Shown: piece by piece, positions 53,430-63,131 of the stretch
Layout of the letters: each line of letters begins with the position of its first letter
Position numbering within the stretch: the first letter of the stretch is position 1
Assembly (NCBI GenBank): GCA_024958655.1
Contig: JANWUR010000003.1
Coordinates: 186,001-250,000, forward strand
DNA: 64,000 nt
Reading direction: 5' to 3'
Source of the DNA: Cyanobium sp. FGCU6
GTDB taxonomy: Bacteria; Cyanobacteriota; Cyanobacteriia; PCC-6307; Cyanobiaceae
The notes under the pieces: model-generated
The model's database searches: none
The model's input: only the letters and a program-made list of their open reading frames with translations
Told to the model about the DNA's origin: nothing
Program-made: the position numbers and the translations under genes

Positions 53430-55088
53430 ATGCCGCTAGCACTTGCCAGCAACTTTGGGCCTATCGATCAAAACGATGCAGTTTACCAAGACTTTCTTGC
53501 GGACTTACAAGGTAACATTTTGAATGGGCATGGCCGCGACAATGCCGTTCATTTTTTTCTTCAGTTTTCACCAGGGAAGGTGAACGAGGTCAAGACTTGG
53601 ATTTCTAATATGGCAGATACAAGAATCACATCTGCCAAGAGCCAGCTTGATGCCTCAGAGCACTATAAGAAGACGAAGGAAGATGCTGGCATATTTGGCC
53701 ATTTTGCTATCACTGCAAGTGGCTACGATTATCTTGGTATTCCAAGGGACAAGCAACCGCATGGGCTCAATCCTAGAAATCGAGATGTGAGCGTACCTGA
53801 TAGCTCAGGCAACTCAGCTCCATTTTATGCTGATAGTTTTCAGGAGGGACTGAAAAGTCGTCAGTTGGTCCTCCTAGATCCACCTGTGGCTACCTGGGAT
53901 GACGGATTCCAAGACCGTATTGATGCATTGATAATCCTCGCCTCAGACAACCCTGCCGATCTTGCAGCTGCTGAACTAGAGGTTCGTCAGCAACTAAAGG
54001 ATAGTGCCTTGATCATAAATGTTGAGACTGGGCTAACTCTAAGGCGAAAGTTTCAGACGACAGTAGGTGGAACAGAGGTACAAAAAGAATTTGGCAACGT
54101 TGTTGAACACTTTGGCTATGCTGATGGCGTCAGTCAGCCAGCCTTTCTAAAAAAACAGCTTGAAGGAGCTACCAGCAACTATTGGAAACATCCTGGTGCT
54201 CCCCTCAATCTCGTCCTGATTGACGATCCTAATGGCAGCAAGAATGTCAGCTTTGGGAGTTTTCTTGTCTTTCGGAAGCTTGAGCAGAATGTAAGAGGGT
54301 TTAAGACAGCAGAAGCTAAGCTTTCTGAATCCCTTGGTCTCCCCAAGGAGTTGGGAGGGGCAATGGCCGTAGGTCGCTATGAAGATGGTACTCCACTCGT
54401 TTTACAGCCCGGTGATGGCGGCTGGGCAGAATCGCACACACCAACGATTCCCAATGATTTTAACTATAATGGCGATCCTGATGGACTTAAATGTCCTTTC
54501 CATGCACATGTTCGAAAGAGCAATCCGCGACTTGAGTCAGTGAATCCCGATGGCCCCTTTGCAAGAACTGAAGCAGAAGAACTCGGCCATCGCATTGCCC
54601 GAAGAGGAATCACATATGGTGGGCCGCTTAGTGCAGCTGATGATTTGGACGATCTACCCGAAAAAGGTGTTGGGTTGCTTTTTATGTGTTACCAGTCTGA
54701 TATCTGGGAGCAATTCGAATTCATTCAACGGTTCTGGTGCAACAACCCCAATTTCCTTGAGCCAGGACAATCAAGAAACTCCAACCCTAACTATGATAAA
54801 ACCGGGCTTGATGCTGTGATTGGGCAGAAGCAAGGCGAAGAAAAAGATCCAGTTATTGGCGAAGCTCCGCAATCACCTCAAAATTGGCCTCAAGAATGGG
54901 GGAAAGCAACAACTAAGCCACCCATTAAGCCAGACAATCAGTTTGGCCAATTTGTAACTCTTAAAGGTGGTGAGTATTTCTTTTCCCCTTCAATTACATT
55001 CTTGAGAAATTTACCAAGCTTGACTTTTACAGTTCAAGAAGAGCCGACAGTGCCTAGTGAAGATGTAGTTCCAGTCGAGACTACCTAA
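53430..55088 (+). CDS. DyP-type heme peroxidase
   Basis: 552 residues. Family marks: FLADLQGNILNGHGR near the start, the distal FGYADGVSQP with the catalytic Asp, and CPFHAHVRKSNPR with the proximal His and Arg, plus a C-terminal GGEYFFSPSI. DyP peroxidases oxidise dyes, phenolics or proteins with hydrogen peroxide. The gene is AT-richer than the rest of the window and uses different codons, indicating recent transfer. The GMC oxidoreductase gene follows 109 bases later on the same strand and could supply peroxide. Confidence 0.9.
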   Translation: MPLALASNFGPIDQNDAVYQDFLADLQGNILNGHGRDNAVHFFLQFSPGKVNEVKTWISNMADTRITSAKSQLDASEHYKKTKEDAGIFGHFAITASGYDYLGIPRDKQPHGLNPRNRDVSVPDSSGNSAPFYADSFQEGLKSRQLVLLDPPVATWDDGFQDRIDALIILASDNPADLAAAELEVRQQLKDSALIINVETGLTLRRKFQTTVGGTEVQKEFGNVVEHFGYADGVSQPAFLKKQLEGATSNYWKHPGAPLNLVLIDDPNGSKNVSFGSFLVFRKLEQNVRGFKTAEAKLSESLGLPKELGGAMAVGRYEDGTPLVLQPGDGGWAESHTPTIPNDFNYNGDPDGLKCPFHAHVRKSNPRLESVNPDGPFARTEAEELGHRIARRGITYGGPLSAADDLDDLPEKGVGLLFMCYQSDIWEQFEFIQRFWCNNPNFLEPGQSRNSNPNYDKTGLDAVIGQKQGEEKDPVIGEAPQSPQNWPQEWGKATTKPPIKPDNQFGQFVTLKGGEYFFSPSITFLRNLPSLTFTVQEEPTVPSEDVVPVETT

Positions 55089-55197
55089 CCCATATCTTCA
55101 AAAGGTTCAGCAGAGTCGATATTTTTTGAAAGATTAAGGTTGCAGTTTTCGCCTTTATGTTGTCTGCCCACTTCAAAACAATTCAAGGAATAGAACA

Positions 55198-57882
55198 ATG
55201 CCTACCCCAGATCAGTTACCTAATCTTGATGAGAGCCAAAGTAATCGCATTGCTGTTCAGCGAACGACGCTGTCTTTAGATGCTTTGGGCCGTTTCGTTT
55301 GCAATCGTCTTGAAGAAGCTCTTGATCCCTCGAAACCAGGGATGCCAACCGACCTTGCAAGCAATGCTGCATCAAACTTTGTTTCTGACTTTGACGCAAT
55401 TGTAATTGGTTCAGGGATGTATGGAGCTTATGCTGCTCAACAACTATATCGGCGAGGTGCGAAAGTCCTTGTTTTGGAGGCCGGACCATTTCTGATCAGC
55501 GAACATTACCAGAACTTAAGTATTCGGGCTTTTGGAGATGGGGGGCTTGCATTTCCAGACGACGAGAATGCGCTAAACCAAACAACAAATTTAGTATGGG
55601 GACAACCTTGGCGAGGAAATCAGATTTTTCGTCGTTTAGCTTATTGTGTAGGTGGTAAATCGCTGTTTTGGGGTGGCTGGGCACCCAAATTTAAAGACGA
55701 TGAACTTGATGGCCCCCTCAAACCTGGGGGCTTACCATGGCCAAAGTTATTTGTCGACTATTATAGATCGCCTGAAGGATACGACAAAACAGCCCTTCAG
55801 ATTGGAGTGTCTGAGTTGTTGCCACAGCCTGGCGGCAACCCATCGATAGCTGAAATATACACTGACTTCTTTAGTAGTGAATCCAATATTCTAAATAAGA
55901 AAATAAGGGAAAAAGCCAAGGCCAAAATAGATGGGACAACATTTTCAGTCTTTCATTCGGATACTCCAGGATCTAGGTTTAACACTTCGGTAGATGGGTT
56001 TGAGCCAGCTCCGATTGCGGTTCAAGCAAATGCACCTGGATCTGGGTTATTTAGTTTTGATAAATTCAGTAGCTTGCCTCTACTTATACAGTCTCAGCGA
56101 GAAGACGCTGCACTTTCTTTGAATTCTGACCAGCGGCGCAGATTATTTATTATTCCCAATGTAAGGGTGCTAGAGCTAAGAACTGTTGCCGAGGGAGCAG
56201 GGAATCGTGTCAGTGAAGTCATCCTCAATGATCGTCCGTCAATTCCTGTCAATGCTAAATGTCAGGTAATCTTAGCCCTCAGCTCGATTGAATCAACAGC
56301 ATTATCTTTAAATTCCTTTGGGGGCATTGCCCCGCTTAACAACCTTATGGGTCGTAATCTGATGGCTCATATACGGAATAACTTTACGGTTAGAATCAAG
56401 AGATCTGTATTGGGATTAGAACCTGATGATCAGCTCCAGGTCACAGCATTTCATATTACATGCAAGGCAAGTACGGGGGGCAGATATCATATTCAATTGT
56501 ACGCCTCATCTACACCAGGCAAAGATGGAGAAAATTATCTTTACAGCATGGTCACGGATACAGATGTTTTACAAGGCCTATTAAATAATCAAGATCCTGA
56601 TTGGGTTGCGCTAACATTTAGAGGTTGTGGAGAGATGCTTGGCCTTCCAGGACTAGATCAACCTCGGGGTGCTAATGGCGCAAGCTATATTGAGCCTAGT
56701 AACGAATTCTTTGATCTAGGTCGCCCTCGTGGACAGGTGAATTTCTTTCAGGAGCCAGATGACAAAAGTGTATTTGATGAAATGGATCAGGCGATTTTTA
56801 ATATCTCCTTGGAATTGGCGAAAGACAAAGACAATGGCGACAAAACTGACGGAAATATTCAATACTGGGTGGATGGTATATGGCAATCCACCAATCCATT
56901 TGCTTTCGGGGAACCCCGGTTTGGAAAGCTTGCCAAAGAACAAGGGGAGAATGGTATCCGTGATGGACTGGGCACAACTTGGCATGAATCAGGAACCCTC
57001 TGGATGGGGGATAATCCAAACACGTCTGTTACCAATCCTTATGGTCAGTTTCATCAAGTTCAAAATGCATGGTGTGTAGATCAAGCAGTTTTTCCAAGAT
57101 GTGGTTCAGTAAACCCTGTTCCGGTTGGACTCACTATTGCCCGCTTTGCTGCTGAGAAAATAACTGAATTGCCGCCTGACGATCCTGGTTTTGAGCCTTT
57201 ATTTAAGTTTCAAAGTGACTCCTCACTTTTGCCTCAGGGATGGAAACATCTCGGACCTGGACAATTCAACCGATTTGGAGATGTTCTTGAGACAAATAAT
57301 GAAGGTATTGGGCTTCTTTACTATGAAGCCGAGGGATTCAAAGACTTTACATTGCGTCTACAATGGCGATCACTGACAATCCAGAACAACTCTGGAGTTT
57401 ACATTCGCCTTCCTGCCGTACTTGTAGATGGTGTATTCCAGCTCAGGGATAAGAATAATATTAATAAAGCTATTAAGACAGGCTATGAGATCCAGATTGA
57501 TGCCACTGGAGATCGTGAGGATGTTACGTTTGCAGGTGTGAAACTGCCTCGAGAATTCTTTAACAAAAATCATATGACGGGGGCAATTTACCCTGTAGAC
57601 GACCCAACAGGTGAAATTTCTCCTTTGCCAAGTCCCAATGGTAGACCCGTAATTCAGTCTGTGCCCTCCCGTAAACTAGAAGAATGGAATGATATGGAAA
57701 TCTTGGTTGGAGGCAATCGCATTCGCGTCATTCTAAATGGGATAGAGGTCTTGGAGGGCGGAGATTATGTGGATATGAATAATGCCTATCCAGAAGGTCT
57801 CATAGCTCTGCAAACCCACTTCAAAGGCAATAGAGTTCAATTCCGGCATCTCCGCATTAAGAATGAGGTACCAACTTTTTAA
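55198..57882 (+). CDS. GMC-type flavin oxidoreductase fused to a DUF1080 (LamG-like) domain
   Basis: 894 residues. The FAD-binding motif is VIGSGMYGAYAAQ with LEAG at about residues 65-100. Later GGKSLFWGGWAPK and a C-terminal oxidoreductase segment with HESGTLWMGDNP and CVDQAVFP.CGSVNPVPVGL carry the active-site His/Asn region of GMC enzymes. The last 220 residues form a DUF1080 domain (GIGLLYYEAEGFKDFTLRLQ, NSGVYIRLP, WNDMEILVGGNRIRVILNG), a concanavalin-like sugar-binding fold. Probably a carbohydrate or alcohol oxidase that makes hydrogen peroxide for the adjacent peroxidase. AT-richer than flanking genes, so part of the same acquired block. Confidence 0.9.
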   Translation: MPTPDQLPNLDESQSNRIAVQRTTLSLDALGRFVCNRLEEALDPSKPGMPTDLASNAASNFVSDFDAIVIGSGMYGAYAAQQLYRRGAKVLVLEAGPFLISEHYQNLSIRAFGDGGLAFPDDENALNQTTNLVWGQPWRGNQIFRRLAYCVGGKSLFWGGWAPKFKDDELDGPLKPGGLPWPKLFVDYYRSPEGYDKTALQIGVSELLPQPGGNPSIAEIYTDFFSSESNILNKKIREKAKAKIDGTTFSVFHSDTPGSRFNTSVDGFEPAPIAVQANAPGSGLFSFDKFSSLPLLIQSQREDAALSLNSDQRRRLFIIPNVRVLELRTVAEGAGNRVSEVILNDRPSIPVNAKCQVILALSSIESTALSLNSFGGIAPLNNLMGRNLMAHIRNNFTVRIKRSVLGLEPDDQLQVTAFHITCKASTGGRYHIQLYASSTPGKDGENYLYSMVTDTDVLQGLLNNQDPDWVALTFRGCGEMLGLPGLDQPRGANGASYIEPSNEFFDLGRPRGQVNFFQEPDDKSVFDEMDQAIFNISLELAKDKDNGDKTDGNIQYWVDGIWQSTNPFAFGEPRFGKLAKEQGENGIRDGLGTTWHESGTLWMGDNPNTSVTNPYGQFHQVQNAWCVDQAVFPRCGSVNPVPVGLTIARFAAEKITELPPDDPGFEPLFKFQSDSSLLPQGWKHLGPGQFNRFGDVLETNNEGIGLLYYEAEGFKDFTLRLQWRSLTIQNNSGVYIRLPAVLVDGVFQLRDKNNINKAIKTGYEIQIDATGDREDVTFAGVKLPREFFNKNHMTGAIYPVDDPTGEISPLPSPNGRPVIQSVPSRKLEEWNDMEILVGGNRIRVILNGIEVLEGGDYVDMNNAYPEGLIALQTHFKGNRVQFRHLRIKNEVPTF

Positions 57883-57985
57883 TGGTGCATTTGCTTTCTT
57901 GATTACACAGCTCGCTCCGCAGCGGGCCTTGTAGCCGACGTCAATCTGGTTGAGGGCGGTCAACTTCATTGTCGGCTGACATCCA

Positions 57986-59173
57986 TCAGTCCGCCAGATC
58001 CTGCAGCTCATCCAACACGGGAGCAGAGCGCCGGGCCGGCAGGTAGATCCACTCCCCCGCCGGCAGTGGCGTTGAGGGTAGATAGCCCGGCACCAGCAGC
58101 CGCGTACCCGGAGGGATGGGCGTGGTGGAGCGATACACGGGCAGCAGCAGGGTGGTCCCAGTCGGCAGCGGTTCCTCGCTGGGCCAGCTGCTCAGTTCTG
58201 GGTTGAACTGGCAGAGCAGGGAGAGGGTGAGGTTCTGCTCGGTCGCCACGCTGCTGAGCGTGTCGCCTTCGGAGGTGTTGTAAGTCTCGCTCTGCTGCAA
58301 CACAGGGTTGAGGCTGCGCAGCTTGCTTTCGGTGGTGCCGTGCCGGCCGGCAAGCACCGCCAGGGAATCGCCATCGGCGGAGGTGATGGTCTGGGTGCTC
58401 TCCAGCTGGGGGTTGATCCGCCGCAAGGTGGCCACGGTGGTGCCGTAGCGCTCGGCGATCAGGTTCAAGGTGTCGCCGCCTCTGAGCACCAGTACGCTGT
58501 GGGGCCTGAGCACCAGCTGGATGGCTTCCCCCAGCAGCGGCTGCACCAGCAGACCGATGCCTCCAGGTCCGTAGTCAGCCCCGAAGTGCTGCACCAGACA
58601 GCCCGCGAACTGGGCCCGGCCGCCGGATGGCAGGCCCCCCTGCGGCTGAAGCAGCGCCAGATCCCCAAGCCACATCACCCCCTGGCAGGGGGCCTGCACC
58701 GTGCCCAGCAGCGCCGGATCCCACGGCAGCGGCGCCTCGTCGCGGAAGCCGGGGGTGGCCCAGTCCAGCTCGGCGGCCAGCCAATCGAAGGTGTTGCTGG
58801 TGCTCACCGGCAGGATCGCCGCGCGACAGAGGTAGCCGCGCAGCAGCACATCTCCCGGGTCAGTGAGAGCGGTGTCGTTGTAGCCGCTGACGATGCCGCT
58901 CTGCTCCAGGAAGCAGTCGATCACGTGGCGGCGAATCGGCATGGGGTTGCGGCTCTCAGGCCGGTCCACCTCAAACAGGCAGAGGCGGGCATTGGCGTAG
59001 GGCTGCAACGCCAGCCCCATGGGCAGAGCCCCATGGGGCGCAGCAACGGGCTGGGCCACCCGGCTGTCGATCGCCGGGGCGGCTGCAGGCAGAGACACCA
59101 GCTGACCCCACAGCGGCGCACCCCGCAGGGGGTTGAGGCCCTGGTTCAGCGGTGAGAGGGGCTGCTCCATCAC
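57986..59173 (-). CDS. Phage-cluster protein with three LysM-like repeats
   Basis: 395 residues. The N-terminal 215 residues are strand-rich and unassigned (PMPIRRHVIDCFLEQSG, PCQGVMWLGDLALL). They are followed by three LysM-like units: VLRGGDTLNLIAERYGTTVA, ADGDSLAVLAGRHGTTESK and SEGDTLSSVATEQNLTLS, each with a trailing (I/L/F)NP(Q/V/E)L. LysM units bind peptidoglycan or chitin. The tail (ERKS-free, Pro/Leu-rich) has PPGTRLLVPGYLPS. Its position after the portal and a small head gene suggests a virion protein contacting the cell wall. Confidence 0.7.
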   Translation of the reverse strand: MMEQPLSPLNQGLNPLRGAPLWGQLVSLPAAAPAIDSRVAQPVAAPHGALPMGLALQPYANARLCLFEVDRPESRNPMPIRRHVIDCFLEQSGIVSGYNDTALTDPGDVLLRGYLCRAAILPVSTSNTFDWLAAELDWATPGFRDEAPLPWDPALLGTVQAPCQGVMWLGDLALLQPQGGLPSGGRAQFAGCLVQHFGADYGPGGIGLLVQPLLGEAIQLVLRPHSVLVLRGGDTLNLIAERYGTTVATLRRINPQLESTQTITSADGDSLAVLAGRHGTTESKLRSLNPVLQQSETYNTSEGDTLSSVATEQNLTLSLLCQFNPELSSWPSEEPLPTGTTLLLPVYRSTTPIPPGTRLLVPGYLPSTPLPAGEWIYLPARRSAPVLDELQDLAD

Positions 59174-59671
59174 TCAGCTCCGCACCAGCGATCCCCGGAA
59201 GGAGTCGGGGTTGCACTGGCGCCAGTTCTGCAGCCGCGGCAGCAACAGCGCCAGCTGGCCGATGTGCTGGCTGCGCTGTTTCCCCAGCACCACCGCTGGT
59301 GAGGGGCCTGCGGGGTCCCACTCGCTCTCGGTTTCCTCGAGCAGCAGCTCGGTGGCGTACTCCACCACCGCCAACTTGCTCAGCGGCAGCGGGTTAGGCA
59401 CAACGCCACCGGCCACGCCCTTGCGCCGGCTGCGCACCGGGCTGTTCACCTCCGCCGGCGTCAGTGCGGCCAGCTGCTCATTCAGCGCCGCGATGGCATC
59501 GAGATGGCCCTGGGCCGTGCACACCCCGGTGGAGTAGTGGGTCTGCAGCTGAGCCATCTCCCTGTTCAGGGCCGCCAGAGCAGCAGGGGTGACGGGGATG
59601 GAGAGGGCGATGCGCAGGGCCTCGGCATCGCCGGCGCGCCAGGTGCAGGTCTTGGTGGAGGAGATGGTCAT
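59174..59671 (-). CDS. Phage-cluster head or connector protein, unknown
   Basis: 165 residues from the ATG at 59671. N-terminal TISSTKTCTWRAGDAEALRIA, a helical centre (AALAALNREMAQLQTHYSTG) and a C-terminal strand-poor tail. It abuts the LysM-repeat gene (one base) and overlaps the portal frame region slightly upstream, so all three share one transcript. Position is that of a head-completion or connector protein. Confidence 0.6.
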   Translation of the reverse strand: MTISSTKTCTWRAGDAEALRIALSIPVTPAALAALNREMAQLQTHYSTGVCTAQGHLDAIAALNEQLAALTPAEVNSPVRSRRKGVAGGVVPNPLPLSKLAVVEYATELLLEETESEWDPAGPSPAVVLGKQRSQHIGQLALLLPRLQNWRQCNPDSFRGSLVRS

Positions 59672-59687
59672 GCCCTCCCTTGCCAGC

Positions 59688-61316
59688 TCAGCTGCCGCTG
59701 CCTCCATTGGGCTCACCCAGCCCCAGCTGCTGCCGCAGCTCGGTCGCGTCGATCACTCCGCGTTCATGCAGCACCAGCCATTCCTGCACCGACGGCTCGG
59801 GTTTGCGCGGTGGCTGCGGCGGCACCAGCGGGCAGATCTCCACCGTGCAGCCCGGTTCATCGGAAAGCTTCTCGCCAGTGAGCCGGGTCCACTGCAGCAG
59901 AAGGGTGCTGAGCATTGAGCGCTTCTGACCAGCCAGCGACTGCAGCACCGCAAAGCTCTGGCCGGCGGTAAGCGAAATCTCCAGCTCGGTGCGGGCGGGC
60001 CCATGGCCGCCGGCCGGGATCAGGGCATCGCGGCGCATCGCCTCCTCCAGCTGCAGCAGATAGGCCCGGTGCTCCGCCAGAGAGCGGGCCTCGATTTCGA
60101 CCCACTGGAACGTGGCCCCCTCGGGCAGGTCCATGAAGGAGGAGGTGGAGAGCACCAGGCGTTGCGGGCGCTGGCCATCTGCGCCACCGGTAGAACAACC
60201 AGAGCCGAGGGCGCCATCGCTGCGGCGAAAGCCGTAGGCATCCACCAGGCCCGTGCGCACACCCACCGGCAGGGCCGTGCGTGACAAAAGATCCTCGTAT
60301 TCGCTGCGACAGCGGTAGTGGTTGAGGTACAGGTGGGCCAAGCCCAGATGGGGCAGATCGCCCTCGCCAAAGGCGGTGCCATCCACTGAGTACCAGAGGG
60401 CCGGTAGGTCAAAGCGCTGCGGCATCCGCTCCGGCTCACCCACCGGCACCACGTCGTAGCCATCGACGGCGCCGGGGTTAGTGTTGGCCTGCCAGCTGCG
60501 CAGCATCAGGCCGTCATCGCTGACCGAGAGGCTGCGGTAGATCCAGGCCTGTGGATCCGGTACCAGGCCGCCGTGGGCGTCGATCACCACAGTGGGCACG
60601 GCTGCATTGCCACTGGCAAAACGGGGCGGCAGGGCCAGACGGCGCGGTTCCCGCCAGACGATCTCCACCGGGGCCGACGCCGTAGCCGCACTGGCGGTAT
60701 CGGTGGGTAGGCGCCAGTTGAGCAGATCCCCCCGGGGCACCAGCTGCAGCCGCGGCAGGGAGAGCCGGTCCCCCTTGGCGAGGGCCTCCAGCCGGTCCCC
60801 TTCTGAGGGCCAGCGGTGCTGGGGCGGCAGCTGCAGGATCAGGCAGCCACCATCCCGCAGGGTGAGCAGGTCAGCCAGGAACAGGAACACCCCCAGGTCG
60901 GTGCCCTGGCCATCCACATCGGTGGCCACTCGAGTCAGGGAGTCAGGCCGCTCCTGCCAGGCCAGCCGCGACAGCATCCCGGCGTAGGTGCGCAGGGCAT
61001 CGCGGTAGAAGCCGGCGGGCCGGGCCGCTTCCAGTCGCTTGACGTAACAGGTCTCAGGTTCTTCTATGCCGCGGGGCAAGTAGACCGGCCGGCGGCTGGT
61101 GCCATCAGGGAGCTCCAGCAGGGTCCAGCAGTCGTAGACCAGCTGCAGGCGGTCCCTCAGGCCGGAGAGGGTGGGGTGCTCCAGCCAGGGGGGCTGCCCC
61201 TGCGGCGCTGGTGGGGAGGAGGGGTTGCTGGGGGTGGTTGTCCTGCGGCGGCGGGTGGTGGGCACTGGCTGTTGCTTGTGGTCACTGCTCTTGCCAGTGG
61301 CAGCAATGGACTGCAA
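59688..61316 (-). CDS. Phage portal protein (DUF4055-like)
   Basis: 542 residues. After a disordered N-terminus: LSGLRDRLQLVYDCWTLLEL, YLPRGIEEPETCYVKRLEAA, GFYRDALRTYAGMLSRL, a core with LHLGLAHLYLNHYRCRSEYE-type helix, and a C-terminal helical wing (EHRAYLLQLEEAMRRDALIP). These resemble DUF4055 portal proteins that form the dodecameric DNA gate of the capsid. Next gene towards the terminase is the sigma-like factor, after a 1.1-kb gap. Confidence 0.82.
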   Translation of the reverse strand: MQSIAATGKSSDHKQQPVPTTRRRRTTTPSNPSSPPAPQGQPPWLEHPTLSGLRDRLQLVYDCWTLLELPDGTSRRPVYLPRGIEEPETCYVKRLEAARPAGFYRDALRTYAGMLSRLAWQERPDSLTRVATDVDGQGTDLGVFLFLADLLTLRDGGCLILQLPPQHRWPSEGDRLEALAKGDRLSLPRLQLVPRGDLLNWRLPTDTASAATASAPVEIVWREPRRLALPPRFASGNAAVPTVVIDAHGGLVPDPQAWIYRSLSVSDDGLMLRSWQANTNPGAVDGYDVVPVGEPERMPQRFDLPALWYSVDGTAFGEGDLPHLGLAHLYLNHYRCRSEYEDLLSRTALPVGVRTGLVDAYGFRRSDGALGSGCSTGGADGQRPQRLVLSTSSFMDLPEGATFQWVEIEARSLAEHRAYLLQLEEAMRRDALIPAGGHGPARTELEISLTAGQSFAVLQSLAGQKRSMLSTLLLQWTRLTGEKLSDEPGCTVEICPLVPPQPPRKPEPSVQEWLVLHERGVIDATELRQQLGLGEPNGGSGS

Positions 61317-61904
61317 GAAGGGCCATGCAGGATCTGCATGGTTTCGGTCAGAGCATCAGGGCAAGCAGGACGCCCAGACCGCAAGGCCTGGGTGCTTATA
61401 TAGGTCCGCTGAAGAACCAGGCGTGATGGGCTCCCTGTCTGGGATTTACTGTCACCCTGGGGGTCTAGGCTTCAACTCGTAATGACGTCGGGTTCTTATG
61501 CGGAGCACGAAGAGCCAGGCTGTTTCTTAGTGAGGGTCGGCCCATTTAGTATTCGATGTGGCAGCGATGATTTCGCGAGTCTTGCATCCGGTTTCCCACT
61601 CCAATGCACGGCCAAGGCTGCTGCTGAGGCCGTTGTAGCTTGATCCCTAATCAAGCAGGAAATTGGAACCAAGCCCTCACGGGGCTATCAGCACGTTGGC
61701 AGTAGAGCAATAGTGATATTGACCCACTGTGAAGAATAGATGCTGCTCAAGCTTATATGTAGAATTTGGGCTGACGAGACAAGGGAAGGTCTGGACAATT
61801 GCCCTGAGAGAAAAATGGTCGCAAGTCAGGGACATGAGTCGCGCGCCTCAGCGCCTTCGAATACCTGGGTTGTCCAGAACTTCACAAGGTGAGCAGTTTA
61901 AATC
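61317..61904. other. Gene-free stretch upstream of the portal gene
   Basis: About 590 bases without a supported gene, less GC-rich than the virion genes. It should hold the promoter of the portal operon. No hairpin, repeat or tRNA stands out. Confidence 0.5.
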
Positions 61905-62189
61905 TTAGCCTGTACATGCGCAATAAAGATTTCCATTTCTATCTCTAGCAGGAAAACAGACCTCTCCCGAAGATCCGCATGATGTGCCATCGGTGTCACA
62001 AACTGGAAGGCCGAGCTCAAATCTAACAGAGCCGCAGGTGCCTGCAAGGACACCAAGATCCTCGGCTTGGATTGCTGTTATGATTATGGCATCGTCGGTT
62101 TCTTCAATACGGAACGCGTCAGCAACAAACTTCAGGGGCTTATTGTTTGGATTGAAGTTTTCAGAAGTGATTTTAGTTAGTTCGGACAT
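61905..62189 (-). CDS. Small Cys-rich protein, RiPP-precursor-like
   Basis: 94 residues from the ATG at 62189 (the frame is open to 62237). N-terminal 50 residues are charged and strand/helix mixed (LTKITSENFNPNNKPLKFVA, IEETDDAIIITAI). The C-terminal 45 hold six cysteines with many Gly, Thr and Ser (GTCGSVRFELG, GTSCGSSGEVC, YCACTG). The leader-plus-Cys-rich-core layout resembles a ribosomal peptide precursor, but no modifying enzyme is nearby. AT-richer than its flanks. A metal-binding protein is the main alternative. Confidence 0.5.
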   Translation of the reverse strand: MSELTKITSENFNPNNKPLKFVADAFRIEETDDAIIITAIQAEDLGVLAGTCGSVRFELGLPVCDTDGTSCGSSGEVCFPARDRNGNLYCACTG

Positions 62190-62475
62190 TGACACATCGA
62201 GGATTGAGCAGGATAATATTACGCAGAGCCGGCGCAAAGGGGAAGCGTCGTTGCGAATCTTTAGAAGAACAGAAGAACTATCTACATAAGCTTGAGCCTG
62301 CGAGCCATGCCAGGGCAGTTCGGCGGTTGCTTGGAGATTATGCGTGCTTCGAACAAGCCCTTGGAGCGCACAGGCCCCCTAACATTCTCAGTTGCGTCAT
62401 CGCCATTCACCTGAGCAGCCGCCGAGAGCTTTCTTTCGCCACAAAGCCTCATTGTGGCCAAGTGATGTCTGCGTT

Positions 62476-63123
62476 TCACTCAAGAAGAAAAGCAACCACC
62501 CGTACTGAGCATGCATCAACGATCTGAATCCACTGTGCGCGGCTCATTCCTATTCGCTCCAGCATCTCCTCCACACCTACTCCTGAGGACAGCAACCGCT
62601 GCCCCCGCGCATGAATCTCCCGCCAGGTGGGCGGCACCTTGAGCAGGAAGCCGTTGTCCCGCAGGAAGTGGGTGATCTCTCCATTGGCATAGGTGCGCCC
62701 ATAAGGACGGAATGGGCCACGTGAGGGGTCATACCGCCGCGCTGCCTTGATCAGCCCGATCATTGCCAACTGCAGCAGATCTTCCTTGGGGTGAATGGTG
62801 CGGCGAGCGAAGTTGCCGGCAATCTTCTCCGCCAAGTCCCGATGCTGCAACGCCAGGGCATCGGCAGCGGCGTGGGGCCGCACTGGCCGCTGCCGCCGGG
62901 GCCTGCAACGCGTGGGCTGCTGACCCTGGGCTCTGGGGTGGTGACGCTCCGGTTCCTGCAGGTTGATCACCAGCTGCTCTGCCCGTGCATGGCACGCCGG
63001 CCGGCGGTAGCGCCGTTGCCGCAGCATCCGCGCCGCACCAGAAGGGGTTCCGACCAGCACCACCATCAGCGGCTGGCTGAGCTGCACCGCCCCGGCTGCC
63101 GGTCTTGCTCGCGCTGACACCAT
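62476..63123 (-). CDS. Sigma-70-like factor, region 2-3 only
   Basis: 215 residues from the ATG at 63123 (the frame is open to 63204). A basic N-terminus precedes sigma region 2: DLAEKIAGNFARRTIHPKED, LLQLAMIGLIKAARRYDPSRG and FRPYGRTYANGEITHFLRDN, then region 3 (KVPPTWREIHARGQRLL, VEEMLERIGMS). It ends about where region 4 should begin, so the -35-binding domain is missing or supplied by another protein. Eight bases from the terminase gene on the same strand, it is part of the virion operon and could direct its late transcription. Confidence 0.82.
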   Translation of the reverse strand: MVSARARPAAGAVQLSQPLMVVLVGTPSGAARMLRQRRYRRPACHARAEQLVINLQEPERHHPRAQGQQPTRCRPRRQRPVRPHAAADALALQHRDLAEKIAGNFARRTIHPKEDLLQLAMIGLIKAARRYDPSRGPFRPYGRTYANGEITHFLRDNGFLLKVPPTWREIHARGQRLLSSGVGVEEMLERIGMSRAQWIQIVDACSVRVVAFLLE

Positions 63124-63131
63124 CGGCGCCC

